From Pseudomonadota bacterium (GTDB lineage Bacteria; Pseudomonadota; Gammaproteobacteria; Burkholderiales; Rhodocyclaceae), in the NCBI GenBank assembly GCA_018261905.1, contig JAGTRU010000012.1, positions 37,170-101,169 of the forward strand: a DNA stretch of 64,000 bases, given 5' to 3'. Each line of letters starts with the position of its first letter. The stretch's first letter is position 1. Positions 27,349-38,203 of this stretch are shown here, in pieces. Position numbers and translations under genes: made by a program. Below the pieces are notes generated by a model that saw only the letters and a list, made by a program, of their open reading frames with translations, did not search any database and had not been told where the DNA came from.

Positions 27349-28565
27349 GCTTCTTCGCCTTGCAGGCCGGCGACGATGGCGCGGTAGCGTTCATTCAAGG
27401 CTTGTTGCATCTCTTCGCCGAGTTCTTCCTGTTGCAGGCGGCGGGCGAAGACGTCGTGCGGGCTGAGTTCGTCCAGGGTTTCGCGGGCTTCCGTCGCCAG
27501 GCTGGCGACGGCGTTGCCGCGCTGACGGCGGATGCGCAGGACTTCGACCGGCCAGCCTTCGGTCAATGCTTCGATGCGCGCCGGCAGGTCGGCCAGGTAA
27601 TCGTCTTCGGCGACGGTGACTTCCAGCCAGGCCGGGCATTCGCGCGTGCCTTGGGCAGCCGCGGCGCCGATGGCGCCGGCCAGGGTTTCGAGATTGCCGC
27701 TGACTGCGACCAGACCCTGGAAGCACGGTACGGGCAGCGGCGTGACGCTTTTCAGGCCGTCGCAGTCGAGTTCGACGAGCAGCATTTCCTTCTGCTGCTT
27801 CGCTTCGTCGAAGCCGAGCGGGATCGGCGAGCCGCAGTAGCGGATGTGTTCCAGGCCGCCGACTTTCTGCGGTCGATGGATGTGGCCGAGCGCGATGTAG
27901 TCGGCCGGCGGAAAGGCGGAAGTCGGGAAGGCTTCGAGGGCGCCGACGTAGATTTCGCGCACCGATTCGCTGGTGCTGGCGCCGACCGTGGTCAGGTGGC
28001 CGGTGGCGACGATGGGCAGTTTGCCGGGGAGTTCGGCCATTTTGGCCAGGGCGGCGGCGTGCACTGCGGCGTAGTGTTCCTGGATGGCGGTTTGCAGCGA
28101 CAACTGCTTGTCCTCGGCGCTTTGCCCGGCCTGGCTGTGCAGCACGTCGCGCGGCCGGACGAAAGGCACGGCGCAGACGAGGCAGCCGGGCTCGCCGTTA
28201 CGCTGCGGCAGGACGATGACCTGCGTGGCGACATCTTCATGCGTCGCGGCGATGACGGTGGTGCCGAGGTGGGCGAGCAGTTCGCGGCTTTCGCCCAGGG
28301 TGGCCGGCGAATCGTGATTGCCGCCGAGCACCAGCAGCGGCACACCGGCCTTGAACAGTTGCCCGACCAACTGGTTGTACAACTCGCGGGCGTAGCTGGG
28401 TGGCGTGCCGGTGTCGAAAATGTCGCCGGCGACGAGCACCGCGTCGACCGCCTGCGCTGTCACCTGCTCAAGCAGCCAGGCGATCAGCGCCTGATGCTCG
28501 GCCTGGCGGCTTTTGCCCATGAAGTGCTGGCCGAGGTGCCAGTCGGAGGTGTGGAGGAGGCGCAT
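27345..28565 (-). CDS. sbcD: Exonuclease subunit SbcD
   Basis: MRLLHTSDWHLGQHFMGKSR..., LVAGDIFDTG, LGGNHDSP; overlaps sbcC start. Confidence 0.96.
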   Translation of the reverse strand: MRLLHTSDWHLGQHFMGKSRQAEHQALIAWLLEQVTAQAVDAVLVAGDIFDTGTPPSYARELYNQLVGQLFKAGVPLLVLGGNHDSPATLGESRELLAHLGTTVIAATHEDVATQVIVLPQRNGEPGCLVCAVPFVRPRDVLHSQAGQSAEDKQLSLQTAIQEHYAAVHAAALAKMAELPGKLPIVATGHLTTVGASTSESVREIYVGALEAFPTSAFPPADYIALGHIHRPQKVGGLEHIRYCGSPIPLGFDEAKQQKEMLLVELDCDGLKSVTPLPVPCFQGLVAVSGNLETLAGAIGAAAAQGTRECPAWLEVTVAEDDYLADLPARIEALTEGWPVEVLRIRRQRGNAVASLATEARETLDELSPHDVFARRLQQEELGEEMQQALNERYRAIVAGLQGEEA

Positions 28566-28819
28566 GCGGGCGATCGAACCGGAAAAGGGTGAATTCTACG
28601 CTGCGGACGACGCTGGCAACGCCTGGCGGGGCCGGCTTTAGCCGCTGGGCAGAAGCCTTTTCGTCCCAACTGCCCAATTGAACCGTAGAGATGCTGAGGA
28701 AAAACAAAGATGAGCCTGAATTGCGCGGCCCGCTTTGGGCGTGGCCCAATAAGCGATGCCAGCAACTGCTTTCAAGATCCTCTCCGCTTCTCTGCGACTC
28801 TGCGGTGAGGTTTTTCGCT

Positions 28820-30514
28820 TCAGTCGTTCGTCTCGAAACCGGTGAGAATCAGGATTTGCGCTTCGTTGGCGGCGACCGGGCGGGAGTAGAGAAAACCCTG
28901 CGTGTAACCGACGCCCATGGCGGCCAGGATGGCGGCCTGCTCTGCCAGTTCGACCCCTTCACAGATAACGTCCTGCTCCAGGCGCTGTGCCAGGTGCACG
29001 ATGGTTTCGACGAAATGGCGGTCGGTCGGGTTCTCGTGCAGGTGGCGGACGAAGGAGCGATCGACCTTGAGGGTGTCGATGGGCAGACGGTGTAGGTAGG
29101 CGAGGGAGGAGTAGCCGGTGCCGAAGTCGTCGAGCAGGATGCGGATGCCCATGGCCTGGAGTTGTTCGAGCAGCAGGGCGGCTTTCTCCGTATCCTGCAT
29201 CATCGCGCTTTCGGTGATTTCCAGCTTCAGCGAGTGCGGCGACAGGCCGCTCGTCGCCAAGGCCTCGCGCACATCGTCGAGCAGGCCGGGGTGTTGCATC
29301 TGTTTGCCGGAAAGATTGACGCTGACGGTCAGCGCCGCCGCGTTCGGCAACGTGTTCTGCCAGTGCCGCAACTGGCGGCAGGCTTCGCCCAACATCCAGC
29401 GGCCGAGCGCCACGATCAGCCCGCTTTCCTCGCTGACCGGAATGAATTCGACCGGGGAAATCAGGCCCTTGTTCGGGTGGTTCCAGCGCACCAGGGCCTC
29501 GAAGCCGGCCAGCGTGCCGTCCGCCAGTTTGACGATGGGCTGGTAATAGGCCTGGAATTCGCCATGTTCGAGGGCGTGGCGCAGATCCATTTCCAGTTCC
29601 ATGCGCCGCACCGCCTGGTCGTGCATGCCGCGGTTGAAGACCTGGTAGGCGCCGCCGCCCTGCTGCTTGGCGCCGAGCATGGCCAGGTTGGCATCGCGCA
29701 GCATGGCGTCGGGCACCAGGTATTCGGCGCCGCTGGCAACGATGCCGAATGAAATGGTGCTGAACACCTCGTGTTCGTGCAGCATGAACGGCAGTTGCAG
29801 CTTTTGCAGGATGCGGCTGACCACCTGCAGGGTCGAGCTGACATCGCGGATGTCCTCAAGCAGGATGCCGAATTCGTCGCCGGCCAGGCGGGCCACCATG
29901 TCGGTCGGCCGGATGGTGTTGCGGATCAGGTTGGCGACGCACATCAACAGCAGGTCGCCCATGCGGTGCCCGAGGCTGTGGTTGATCACCTTGAAACGGT
30001 CGATGCCGCAGTGTAGGACGGCGAACTGGATGTCCTTGCGGCGCTCGGCGCGGCGGAAGGTGTGTTCGAGACGGTCGAGAAACAGGCTGCGATTGGGCAG
30101 GCCGGTCAGGCCGTCGACGAACATCTCCGGCAGTTGCGGTTCATCCGGCGAAAGGTGGACGGCCGTTTGATGCGCCGCTGCGTAGAACAGTTCGAGGTCG
30201 CTGTCGAACGTCAGGTTCCAGACCACCCCCAGGTAGCCGCCTTCCTTGCGGCAGCAGCGACTGGAAAAACGCAGGGTGGGGGCCTCGGCATTCATGGCGG
30301 CGAGTTTTTGCCGGCAGGCGCTGCGGTCGTTTTCGTACAACAGGTCGAAAAAACAGTATTGCTTCAGTTCGCCCAGGTCGTAACCCAGGGCCTCGACCCA
30401 GGCATCGCTGATCATGGCCAGCCGCCCTTGGCGATCGAAAACCAGCAACAGGGTATCCGGCAACTTGAGAAAAGCACTGGAGAGCGGATTGGGCGGGTTG
30501 CGTGGTCGGTACAT
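28820..30514 (-). CDS. PAS-GGDEF-EAL cyclic-di-GMP signalling protein
   Basis: DTLLLVFDRQGRLAMISDAWVEALGYD (PAS), ARLAGDEFGILLED (GGDEF), GFEALVRWNHP and LDDFGTGYSSL (EAL). Confidence 0.93.
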   Translation of the reverse strand: MYRPRNPPNPLSSAFLKLPDTLLLVFDRQGRLAMISDAWVEALGYDLGELKQYCFFDLLYENDRSACRQKLAAMNAEAPTLRFSSRCCRKEGGYLGVVWNLTFDSDLELFYAAAHQTAVHLSPDEPQLPEMFVDGLTGLPNRSLFLDRLEHTFRRAERRKDIQFAVLHCGIDRFKVINHSLGHRMGDLLLMCVANLIRNTIRPTDMVARLAGDEFGILLEDIRDVSSTLQVVSRILQKLQLPFMLHEHEVFSTISFGIVASGAEYLVPDAMLRDANLAMLGAKQQGGGAYQVFNRGMHDQAVRRMELEMDLRHALEHGEFQAYYQPIVKLADGTLAGFEALVRWNHPNKGLISPVEFIPVSEESGLIVALGRWMLGEACRQLRHWQNTLPNAAALTVSVNLSGKQMQHPGLLDDVREALATSGLSPHSLKLEITESAMMQDTEKAALLLEQLQAMGIRILLDDFGTGYSSLAYLHRLPIDTLKVDRSFVRHLHENPTDRHFVETIVHLAQRLEQDVICEGVELAEQAAILAAMGVGYTQGFLYSRPVAANEAQILILTGFETND

Positions 30515-30731
30515 GCAGCATGAACGGGGCCGGAGAGCGGCCATTATGTACCAAAGCCGACAGCCGGGGAAATGGCCGCCGGGCGAGCCGGCCAGAGTTT
30601 CGATCAAGGCCCGGGTGGGCCGTCTTTCTCCATGCCCATGGCCTGGCGATTGCTCAACCCGGCCGGGCAAAAAATCCCGTCGGCGCTGGCGACGACGGGA
30701 GGGCGGCGCGCAGCCGGGGGGCGGCCGGGGC

Positions 30732-30959
30732 TCAGTGGTCGGCGGAGAGGCCGGGGGGCAGGGCCGCCAGTTGGATGCGCTCGCTGGCCGCGGCGTTTTC
30801 GGCCTGCTGCAGTGCGACCGGCGGGCTAGCCAGGGGTTGCCCGGGAATTCTGCCGAGGGCGGAGGGCAGGAAGACGAAGGCACAGTTGGCGGTGAATAAC
30901 AGCGTGCCGAGGATGACCGTGCTCAGTTCCTTGAAAAATTCCGTCTGTAGTAATTTCAT
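30732..30959 (-). CDS. Small membrane-anchored hypothetical protein
   Basis: MKLLQTEFFKELSTVILGTLLFTANCAFVFLPSALG... Confidence 0.5.
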   Translation of the reverse strand: MKLLQTEFFKELSTVILGTLLFTANCAFVFLPSALGRIPGQPLASPPVALQQAENAAASERIQLAALPPGLSADH

Positions 30960-31360
30960 ATTATCGATCTCCAATTGCGGTTGGGGGGCAAGTCGTTTCC
31001 GGTCCTGCCGAATGGCTAACGCAGATAGCGGGCCAGCTTGGAGAGTCGTCGTTAAATCAATGACTTGTCGCGTTGCTGGCGCCCGTGCCCGGCCTTTCTG
31101 TCGCCGGGGAGCGACGCCGCTCGGCGGATGGGCCGGTCAGCGCGGCCATTTCGGTGAAATTGCCTGTCGCCGAACGGCGACGTCCGGCCGGCGGGCTGCC
31201 GACGCACGAACCAAAGGCGCCCGGAGCGGTCTGACACGCTGAGCGGAAGTCGCTTCGCGCCGTTGTTCGGTCAAGCGTGGTCCTTGTGGGTCGAGGATAT
31301 TCAACGCCTTGGTGAGCTTCTGGCGAGGCGGGTTTTTCGCCGTACCTTGAGGAGAGTCAG

Positions 31361-31570
31361 ATGAAAGCGAATATCGGCAACATCGATCGCATCGCCCGTG
31401 CCGTGATCGGCATTGTTCTTATCGGCGCCAGCCTGGCCGGCTTGATCGGCGTCTGGGGGTGGATCGGCATCGTCCCCCTGGCCACTGCCGGCTTCCGCTT
31501 TTGCCCGCTTTACGCCGTGCTCGGCGTCAATTCCTGCGATCTGACCAGCGGCGGCAAGCCGTCGACCTGA
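31361..31570 (+). CDS. DUF2892 (YgaP-like TM domain) protein
   Basis: MKANIGNIDRIARAVIGIVLIGASLAGLIGVWGWIGIVPLATAGFRFCPLYAVLGVNSC. Confidence 0.9.
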   Translation: MKANIGNIDRIARAVIGIVLIGASLAGLIGVWGWIGIVPLATAGFRFCPLYAVLGVNSCDLTSGGKPST

Positions 31571-31739
31571 TCTTGGTTGCGCCCTGGGCTGCTGTGCGGG
31601 GTGGAGCCGTTGCTGCGTTCGGCGATTCGCATTTCTCAAGCGGTGAGCGGTGTTCAAGGACACGTTCAACAAATCAGTTTGCCTGAGCCGCCGGCTGAAA
31701 ACTGTGCGTCTCTGCCTCTCCGCGGTTCAATGGCGTTTT

Positions 31740-33341
31740 CTAGGATAAATCAGCCTTTCCCGCTAACTCTTCCGCCTCTTCAAGGCCGACCCGGAAGCGC
31801 CGCGCCCCGGTTTGGGCGCTGGCGATCAGGGCGGTCAGCCGGTCCGCCGGCCAGTTCAGTTCCTCGACCAATAGCTCGCCCACCCGGCCGATCACCGCCG
31901 TCGCCGCCGTGGCGTCGAGAAAGAGGGCTCGCGTCCGGCGGGCCAGCACATCCTCGATGCGGCGCGCCGCTTCGTAGCGCACGGCGAAGCGCACCATCGC
32001 TTCGCTATAGGGCAGGGCGGGGTGGAGCCGCCGGTCGTGGCCGGGCAGCGCGGCCAAGAGCGGGGCATCGGTGCCATAGGCGTCGTTGCTCGGGGCATCC
32101 GGGCTGCCGTGCAGTTTCAAGGTCCGGGTCGGGCAAGGTTCGGCGGGCAGGCCGCCAACTTGGCTCGCCCGGTCGACGACCTGCTCGGCCATCAGCCGGT
32201 AGCTGGTCCATTTGCCGCCGGCGACGGTGACCAGGCCGCTGGCGCTGACCAATACGGCGTGTTCGCGCGACATGGCGGCGGTGCTCCGGTGGTCGGCGCT
32301 GGCCGGATGGATCAGCGGGCGCAGACCGGCGAAGGCGCTGCGGATGTCGGCCCGGCCCGGCGCCCGTTGCAGCACGCCGGCCGCGGTGCGGAGCAGGAAG
32401 TCGATCTCGCTGGTCAGCGGTTGCGGATCGTCGAACTCGGTCAGCGTCGGGCGCGGCGTGTCGGTGGTGCCAAGCAGGACCTTGCCCTGCCAGGGAATGG
32501 CGAACATGACGCGGCCGTCCTCGGTTTCCGGAATGAGCAGGGCCTGCTCGCCGGGCAGGAAATCGGCGTCGAGGACCAGATGGATGCCCTGGCTCGGGGT
32601 CAGCAGCGGGGCGGCGGCCGGATCGTCGAGGTGGCGCACGCGGTCGGCATACACGCCGCTGGCGTTGATGACGACACGGGCGGCGACCTCGAATTCCTCG
32701 CCGCTTTCGGCGTCGCGCAGCACGGCGCTGGCGAGGCGCCCCCCGGTCTTGAGCAGGCCGATCGCCGGCAGGTAGTTCAGGCAGCAGGCGCCGAACTCGC
32801 TCGCCGTGCGCATCAGCGCGATGGCCAGCCGGGCGTCGTCGAACTGGCCGTCCCAGTAGCGGATGCCGCCGCACAGGCCGGCCCGGCGCAGGCCGGGCAG
32901 GGCGGCGATGACCTGCCGGCGGTCCAGGCTGTGCGCCGCGGCCAGGTTGTGGTGGCCGGCCAGCAAGTCGTAGAGCTTGAGCCCGGCGGCGTAGAGCAGG
33001 CGGTCGACCTGGCGCCGGGCGGGAATCACGAAGGCCAGCGGATGCACCAGGTGGGCGGCGTTCTGCAACAGGTAGGCGCGTTCGCGCAGCGCATTGCGGA
33101 CCAGGGCGAAATCGCCCTGGCGCAGGTAGCGGACGCCGCCGTGGATCAGCTTGGTGCTGCACGACGAGGTACCGGAGGCAAAGTCGCGGGCTTCGACGAG
33201 CAGCGTGCGATAGCCGCGGGCCGCCGCATCGACCGCCGCGCCCAGCCCGCTGGCCCCGCCGCCGATGATCAGCACATCCCAGGGACGGGCTTGGCGCAGG
33301 GCGGCGAGTTGCTCGGCGCGGCCGGACGGGGGCTGGCTCAT
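31740..33341 (-). CDS. glpD: Glycerol-3-phosphate dehydrogenase (FAD)
   Basis: [53 protein letters not shown]. Confidence 0.94.
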   Translation of the reverse strand: MSQPPSGRAEQLAALRQARPWDVLIIGGGASGLGAAVDAAARGYRTLLVEARDFASGTSSCSTKLIHGGVRYLRQGDFALVRNALRERAYLLQNAAHLVHPLAFVIPARRQVDRLLYAAGLKLYDLLAGHHNLAAAHSLDRRQVIAALPGLRRAGLCGGIRYWDGQFDDARLAIALMRTASEFGACCLNYLPAIGLLKTGGRLASAVLRDAESGEEFEVAARVVINASGVYADRVRHLDDPAAAPLLTPSQGIHLVLDADFLPGEQALLIPETEDGRVMFAIPWQGKVLLGTTDTPRPTLTEFDDPQPLTSEIDFLLRTAAGVLQRAPGRADIRSAFAGLRPLIHPASADHRSTAAMSREHAVLVSASGLVTVAGGKWTSYRLMAEQVVDRASQVGGLPAEPCPTRTLKLHGSPDAPSNDAYGTDAPLLAALPGHDRRLHPALPYSEAMVRFAVRYEAARRIEDVLARRTRALFLDATAATAVIGRVGELLVEELNWPADRLTALIASAQTGARRFRVGLEEAEELAGKADLS

Positions 33342-34846
33342 GTCGCCCGGGCCCAGTTCAGCGTGCGGCTGACGGCACGTCGCCAGTCGGCGAACCGGGC
33401 GGCCCGCTGGTCTTCCGCCATGGCCGGCTCGAAGCGGCGTTCGGCTTGCCACAGCGTCGTCAGTTCCTCTTCGTCCTGCCAGAAGCCGACGGCCAGACCG
33501 GCCAGGTAGGCGGCGCCGAGCGCCGTCGTTTCGGTAACCCGCGGCCGGACCACGGGGACGCCGAGGAGATCGGCCTGGAACTGCAGCAGCAGGTCGTTGC
33601 GGGCGGCCCCGCCATCGACGCGCAGTTCGCGCATCGGCTGGCCGGCATCGCCTTCCATCGCCTGCAGGACTTCGGCACTCTGGAAGGCGATCGCTTCCAG
33701 CGCGGCGCGCGCGATATGGCCGCGGTTGGTGCCGCGCGTCATGCCGAACAGGGCGCCGCGGGCGTCGGGGTCCCAGTACGGTGCGCCGAGGCCGGTGTGG
33801 GCCGGCACCAGGTAGACGCCGCCGTTGTCCGGGACCGAGGCGGCGAGCCCTTCGATCTGGTCGGTACGGCTGATCAGGCCGAGGCCGTCGCGCAGCCATT
33901 GCACGGTGGCGCCGCCCATGAAGACGCTGCCTTCGAGCAGGTAGGTGGTGCTTCCCCGGCGTTGCCAGCCGATGGTGGTCAGCAGTTGATGGCGCGAAGC
34001 CATCGGCTGCGCTCCGGTGTTCATCAACAGGAAGCAGCCGGTGCCGTAGGTGTTCTTGGCCATGCCGTGTTCCAGGCAGGCCTGGCCGAAGGTTGCCGCC
34101 TGCTGGTCGCCGGCCATGCCGCAGAGGGGAATGGCGGCGCCCAGCCAGGCCGGGTCGAGGCTGGCGATGTTGCCGCTGCTGTCGACTAGGCGCGGCAACA
34201 GCGCCGCCGGGATCTTGAGCCGGGCCAGCAATTCCTCGTCCCAGCACCGGCGATGGATGTCGAAAAGCAGGGTGCGCGAGGCATTCGACGGGTCGGTGAG
34301 GTGCTGGCGGCGGCCCGTCAGATTCCAGGCCAGCCAGCTATCGATGGTGCCGCCGGCCAGTTCGCCGCGTTCGGCCCGGGCGCGGGCGCCGGGCACATGG
34401 TCGAGCAGCCATTGCAACTTGGGGCCGGAAAAGTAGGCGTCGAGGACGAGCCCGGTGCGCGCCCGGAACAAGTCGCCATGGCCGGCGGCCGTCAGTTCGT
34501 CGCAGATGCCGGCGGTGCGCCGGTCCTGCCAGACGATGGCGCGGTGCACCGGGCGGCCGCTGGCGCGCTCCCAGAGCACCGTCGTCTCGCGCTGGTTGGC
34601 GATGCCGACGGCGGCGATCTGCGCCGCGGTGACGCCGTGCTGGCGCAGGACGGCGCGGGCGACGCCAAGCTGGGCCTGCCAGATTTCATCGGCGTCATGC
34701 TCGACCCAGTCGGGCTGCGGGTAGTACTGGGTGATTTCCTGCTGGGCGAGGCCGTGGATATTGCCCCGCCGGTCGAACAGGATGGCGCGGGCGCTGGTCG
34801 TGCCCTGGTCGAGGGCCAGGACGAACTGGTCGGAACGGACTTCCAT
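33338..34846 (-). CDS. glpK: Glycerol kinase
   Basis: [44 protein letters not shown]; overlaps glpD by ATGA. Confidence 0.95.
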   Translation of the reverse strand: MEVRSDQFVLALDQGTTSARAILFDRRGNIHGLAQQEITQYYPQPDWVEHDADEIWQAQLGVARAVLRQHGVTAAQIAAVGIANQRETTVLWERASGRPVHRAIVWQDRRTAGICDELTAAGHGDLFRARTGLVLDAYFSGPKLQWLLDHVPGARARAERGELAGGTIDSWLAWNLTGRRQHLTDPSNASRTLLFDIHRRCWDEELLARLKIPAALLPRLVDSSGNIASLDPAWLGAAIPLCGMAGDQQAATFGQACLEHGMAKNTYGTGCFLLMNTGAQPMASRHQLLTTIGWQRRGSTTYLLEGSVFMGGATVQWLRDGLGLISRTDQIEGLAASVPDNGGVYLVPAHTGLGAPYWDPDARGALFGMTRGTNRGHIARAALEAIAFQSAEVLQAMEGDAGQPMRELRVDGGAARNDLLLQFQADLLGVPVVRPRVTETTALGAAYLAGLAVGFWQDEEELTTLWQAERRFEPAMAEDQRAARFADWRRAVSRTLNWARAT

Positions 34847-34948
34847 GCGGATCTCCGGCAAGCGGTGTCCGGCCAGTATAGCCGGCTCTCCGAGGGATGC
34901 GGCAGCGCCGCTCGCGGGCAGTCTGGCCGGCCCGCGCCGGGGGCCGGT

Positions 34949-35605
34949 TTAGCGGCGGCGGGTGGCCTGCAGTTCGTCGTCGATCAGGCGCTGCAGTTGT
35001 TCGAAACCAAAGCTCGGCAGCGGCTTGCCGTTGACGAAATACTCCGGGGTCATCGTCACGTTCAGGGTCTTGGCGTCGGCCAGGTCTTGGGCGATGACCT
35101 TGGCGATTTCCGGCGAAGTCAGGTCGAAAGCCATCTGTTCCATGTTCAGTCCCAAGCCGTCGAGATGCTTCCAGACCCGATCGACCTGCGCCGTGTGGTT
35201 GGCTACCCAGTCGGGTTGCGCCGCCAGGATGGCCTCCAGCACCGGCCAGAATTTACCCTGCAGACGAGCCGCTTCGAGCAGCCCGACGACCTTGTCGGAA
35301 CCGTTATGGAAAGGGGCATAGCGCAGCACGAGGCGAATCTGCTCGGGGTTGGCTTGCAAGATTGCTTTGACCCGCGGATAGAAGTCCCGGCAGGTTTCGC
35401 AGGCCGGGTCGAAAAATTCGACGATGACGACCGGTGCCTCGACCTTGCCGAGGGCCGGCGAGTGCAGGCGCACCAACGCCGAGCGGTTGGCGGTGGCCAG
35501 TTGGCCGGCCGCCTTTTCCTGTTGCGCCGAGTAGAAATAGGCGCCGCCCGAGAAGGCAATGAGCAGGAACGTCAAGGCGACGACGAAAAGGGTTTTCTGG
35601 TTCAT
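34949..35605 (-). CDS. DsbA-family thiol:disulfide protein
   Basis: N-terminal TM, VIVEFFDPACETCRDFYP active site (CETC), MTPEYFVNGKPL. Confidence 0.88.
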   Translation of the reverse strand: MNQKTLFVVALTFLLIAFSGGAYFYSAQQEKAAGQLATANRSALVRLHSPALGKVEAPVVIVEFFDPACETCRDFYPRVKAILQANPEQIRLVLRYAPFHNGSDKVVGLLEAARLQGKFWPVLEAILAAQPDWVANHTAQVDRVWKHLDGLGLNMEQMAFDLTSPEIAKVIAQDLADAKTLNVTMTPEYFVNGKPLPSFGFEQLQRLIDDELQATRRR

Positions 35606-36054
35606 CGGGGACTCCTGGAGTGCGCGGCGAGCAGCAGCGCGGCGATGGAAATGAAAGCGAAGATGGAGAGCAGCGGGATGGTCAGGAATCCGAACCAGGT
35701 CACCACCGTGACCGAGCAGGGGACGCCCGGCATGCAGGGCTTGATGCTTTCCGGAATGACCCCGGCCACCAGCAATTGGTGAAAGATGGCGATCAGGCCG
35801 CCGATGCCGGCCAGCGGCAGGGTATAGCGGACGACCTTAGGATCGTAGGGAAAGAGGCCGAAGGGAAGGAGCACGGCCAGCGGAAACATGAAGATGCGCT
35901 GATACCAGCACAAGGTGCAGGTTGGGTAATGCATCACTTCGCCAAAGAAAAGGGCGCCGAGGGTCGACGTGCTGGCCACCAGCCAAGCGGCGAAAACCAG
36001 TTGCCAGGCTCGAACGGCGGCGGGTGTGGGCGGGCGAAGGTGGGCGGGGGGCAT
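35602..36054 (-). CDS. Disulfide bond formation protein, DsbB/BdbC-like
   Basis: YPTCTLCWYQRIFMFPLAVLL and KPCMPGVPCSV cysteine pairs; overlaps the DsbA-like gene; start uncertain (longer ORF to 36135). Confidence 0.87.
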   Translation of the reverse strand: MPPAHLRPPTPAAVRAWQLVFAAWLVASTSTLGALFFGEVMHYPTCTLCWYQRIFMFPLAVLLPFGLFPYDPKVVRYTLPLAGIGGLIAIFHQLLVAGVIPESIKPCMPGVPCSVTVVTWFGFLTIPLLSIFAFISIAALLLAAHSRSPR

Positions 36055-36292
36055 GGTCGAACTACTCGGGACGGCGTTGAGCTGCGCACTATACCGATTA
36101 GACCTCGGCACTGCCATGGCGTGCCCTTCCTTCACCGAACAGCCGGCTCACGATCTGCCAAAAAAACATCAATCCTGTCGCTCCGAATCCCCTCCGTCCC
36201 GGAGCGGCTTTATGTCGCTTGGGCATTCTCCGGCCGGCCAAATCCTTCGCTCCTGCAGTGCCGCACGCTTGCGTCAGCTAACCGGAGGAGGC

Positions 36293-36928
36293 CTAGGGCG
36301 GGGCTTCGGCGGGGTTGAAATCGACGGCCAGGTCGATGCTGAAGCTGCGGCCGCGCAGGCTGGCCGGTACCTCGGTGTGGCTGGCGGCGAGCCCCATCAT
36401 TTCCAGCGCCGCCTGGTCGAGAACCGGGAAACTGCTGCTGCCCAGCAACTCCAGGTTGAGCGGGGCACCGCTTTCGGCGACCACCAGACGCAGGCTGACC
36501 CGGCCTTGCCAGCCGGCCGCGCGGGCGGCCGGTGGGTAGCGGCGAAACTGCCTGGCTTGTTGGCCGAGGGCGAGGTGATATTGGCGCAAGCCGGCCAAGT
36601 CGATGCCCTCATTGCTCGTCGCGGGCGGCGCTTCGGCCGGCTGTGGCGGATAGCGGCGCTCGGTCGCTGGCCGGGGGGCGGCTGGTTCGGCGGCGGCCCC
36701 AGGTCGGCGGGCGACGGCTGGCGGTGGTGGTGGGGCGACCGGCATCGCTTGCAAACTGGCGCGCAGGCTCCCGTGGGCGGCTGGCGAGGCCGGCGCCGGC
36801 AGCCGGCCGGGCGTTGGCGCCAGGAGCAGGGCATGGATCAGCAGGGAGGCGAGCAGCGGGCGGTGCAAGCGGCGCCAGTCGTCGAGCTGAAAGCCATGGT
36901 GCGGGAGCGGTAGGGAAAGCCAGGACAT
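36293..36928 (-). CDS. TonB C-terminal-domain (energy transducer) protein
   Basis: RYPPAARAAGWQGRVSLRLVVAESGAPLNLELLGSSSFPVLDQAALEMM. Confidence 0.85.
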   Translation of the reverse strand: MSWLSLPLPHHGFQLDDWRRLHRPLLASLLIHALLLAPTPGRLPAPASPAAHGSLRASLQAMPVAPPPPPAVARRPGAAAEPAAPRPATERRYPPQPAEAPPATSNEGIDLAGLRQYHLALGQQARQFRRYPPAARAAGWQGRVSLRLVVAESGAPLNLELLGSSSFPVLDQAALEMMGLAASHTEVPASLRGRSFSIDLAVDFNPAEAPP

Positions 36929-37057
36929 GCCGCCGAGTATGTTCGTCGGCGCCGGCCGCGGTCAACGCGGCTTGCCGCGCCGGCCGCCCCGGGGCTACCC
37001 TGCGGTTTGTCGCCCGGCCGTCAGCGGTCCGGGCCAACCACTGCCCAGAGAAAAGCA

Positions 37058-37657
37058 ATGATCGCCAACCAGGAACGTTTCAATAAAGCCATCGCCCTGT
37101 TCGACGCCGCCAATGCCGAGGACCCCAATCTCGACGAAGGCCAGCCCAAGGAACTGCTTTACGCCATCCGGATGACCGAGATGATCGGCCGTTTTGCCCC
37201 GGCCGCCAGCGAAGTCGCCCAACTCGCCGTGCGCGCCCAGCACATCCGGCGGTGGACCGTGCCGCGCCACAATTATCCCCTCGGCAAACCCGGTTACTTT
37301 GCCTGGCGCACCGGTCTCTACCGCTTTCACGCCGAAACGGCGGCGGACCTGATGCGGCAGGCCGGTTACGACGTGGCGATGATCGAGCAGGTGAAAACGG
37401 CGGTCAGCAAGCAGGAGATGAAGAGCAACCCGGCGACGCAGATGCTCGAAGACGTCAGCAGCCTGGTTTTCCTCGAACATTACATGCAGGGCTTCGCCGG
37501 CCAGCACGCCGACTACAGCGAAGAAAAGTGGCTCGGCATCATCCGCAAGACGTGGAAAAAAATGTCCGACAACGCCCATGCCTTCGCCACCTCGGGCGGC
37601 ATCACGTTGCCGCCAGCGCTCCTGCCGCTGATCGAGAAAGCCCTGGCCGACGCCTGA
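37058..37657 (+). CDS. DUF4202 protein
   Basis: FNKAIALFDAANAEDPN..., AQHIRRWTVPRHNYPLGKPGYFAWRTGLYRFHAE. Confidence 0.85.
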   Translation: MIANQERFNKAIALFDAANAEDPNLDEGQPKELLYAIRMTEMIGRFAPAASEVAQLAVRAQHIRRWTVPRHNYPLGKPGYFAWRTGLYRFHAETAADLMRQAGYDVAMIEQVKTAVSKQEMKSNPATQMLEDVSSLVFLEHYMQGFAGQHADYSEEKWLGIIRKTWKKMSDNAHAFATSGGITLPPALLPLIEKALADA

Positions 37658-37934
37658 TTTAGGCGTCTCCGGAACGGGCCGAGGGTCTGGCGCCGCCTCC
37701 CGGGGCATCGATTGATCGGCCTCGTTTTCCGGCTTTTTCGCCCTAAGTGCGATATCGCACCGACAGTGCGGCCCGGGCTCGGTAGTCTGGATTTCGCCTC
37801 CCGGAGCGGCCTGCTGGCGCTCTGCAGGGTCGCCCCGTCGGCGGCCGTTGCCTTGCTTCGCGGCAGGGACGACGGCGGCAGCGGGGTGGGCGACGGGCAA
37901 TTTCGCCGGTCTGCCAAACACATGGAGTCTGGAT

Positions 37935-38156
37935 ATGAGCTGGGATATTGACGCGGAAGCATGGAAGCTGGTTCGGGGCAAAATCAAGTCGCGCTGGGGC
38001 AAGATCAACGAAGCCGTGCTCGTCGCCATCGACAGCAAGCGCGAAGGTCTGGTCAGCAAGGTGCAGGAACTCTACGCCGTGAGTCCGGAAGAGGCCGAAA
38101 CCCAGGTCAAGAGTTTCGAGTCGCACACCAAGGAACTGCGCCCCAAGGCCGCCTGA
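37935..38156 (+). CDS. CsbD-like small protein
   Basis: MSWDIDAEAWKLVRGKIKSRWGKINEAVLVAIDSKREGLVSKVQELYAVSPEEAETQVKSF. Confidence 0.7.
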   Translation: MSWDIDAEAWKLVRGKIKSRWGKINEAVLVAIDSKREGLVSKVQELYAVSPEEAETQVKSFESHTKELRPKAA

Positions 38157-38203
38157 TCTGCGGCGACGGTCGGACTTCAAGGTCCGCCGTCGTTGCCCGG
38201 CGC

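Noticed and set aside
27360-28592. 410-aa plus ORF
   Set aside because: Antisense to sbcD.
32022-33509. 495-aa plus ORF
   Set aside because: Antisense to glpD; composition-driven.
34253-35782. 509-aa plus ORF
   Set aside because: Antisense to glpK and the DsbA-like gene.
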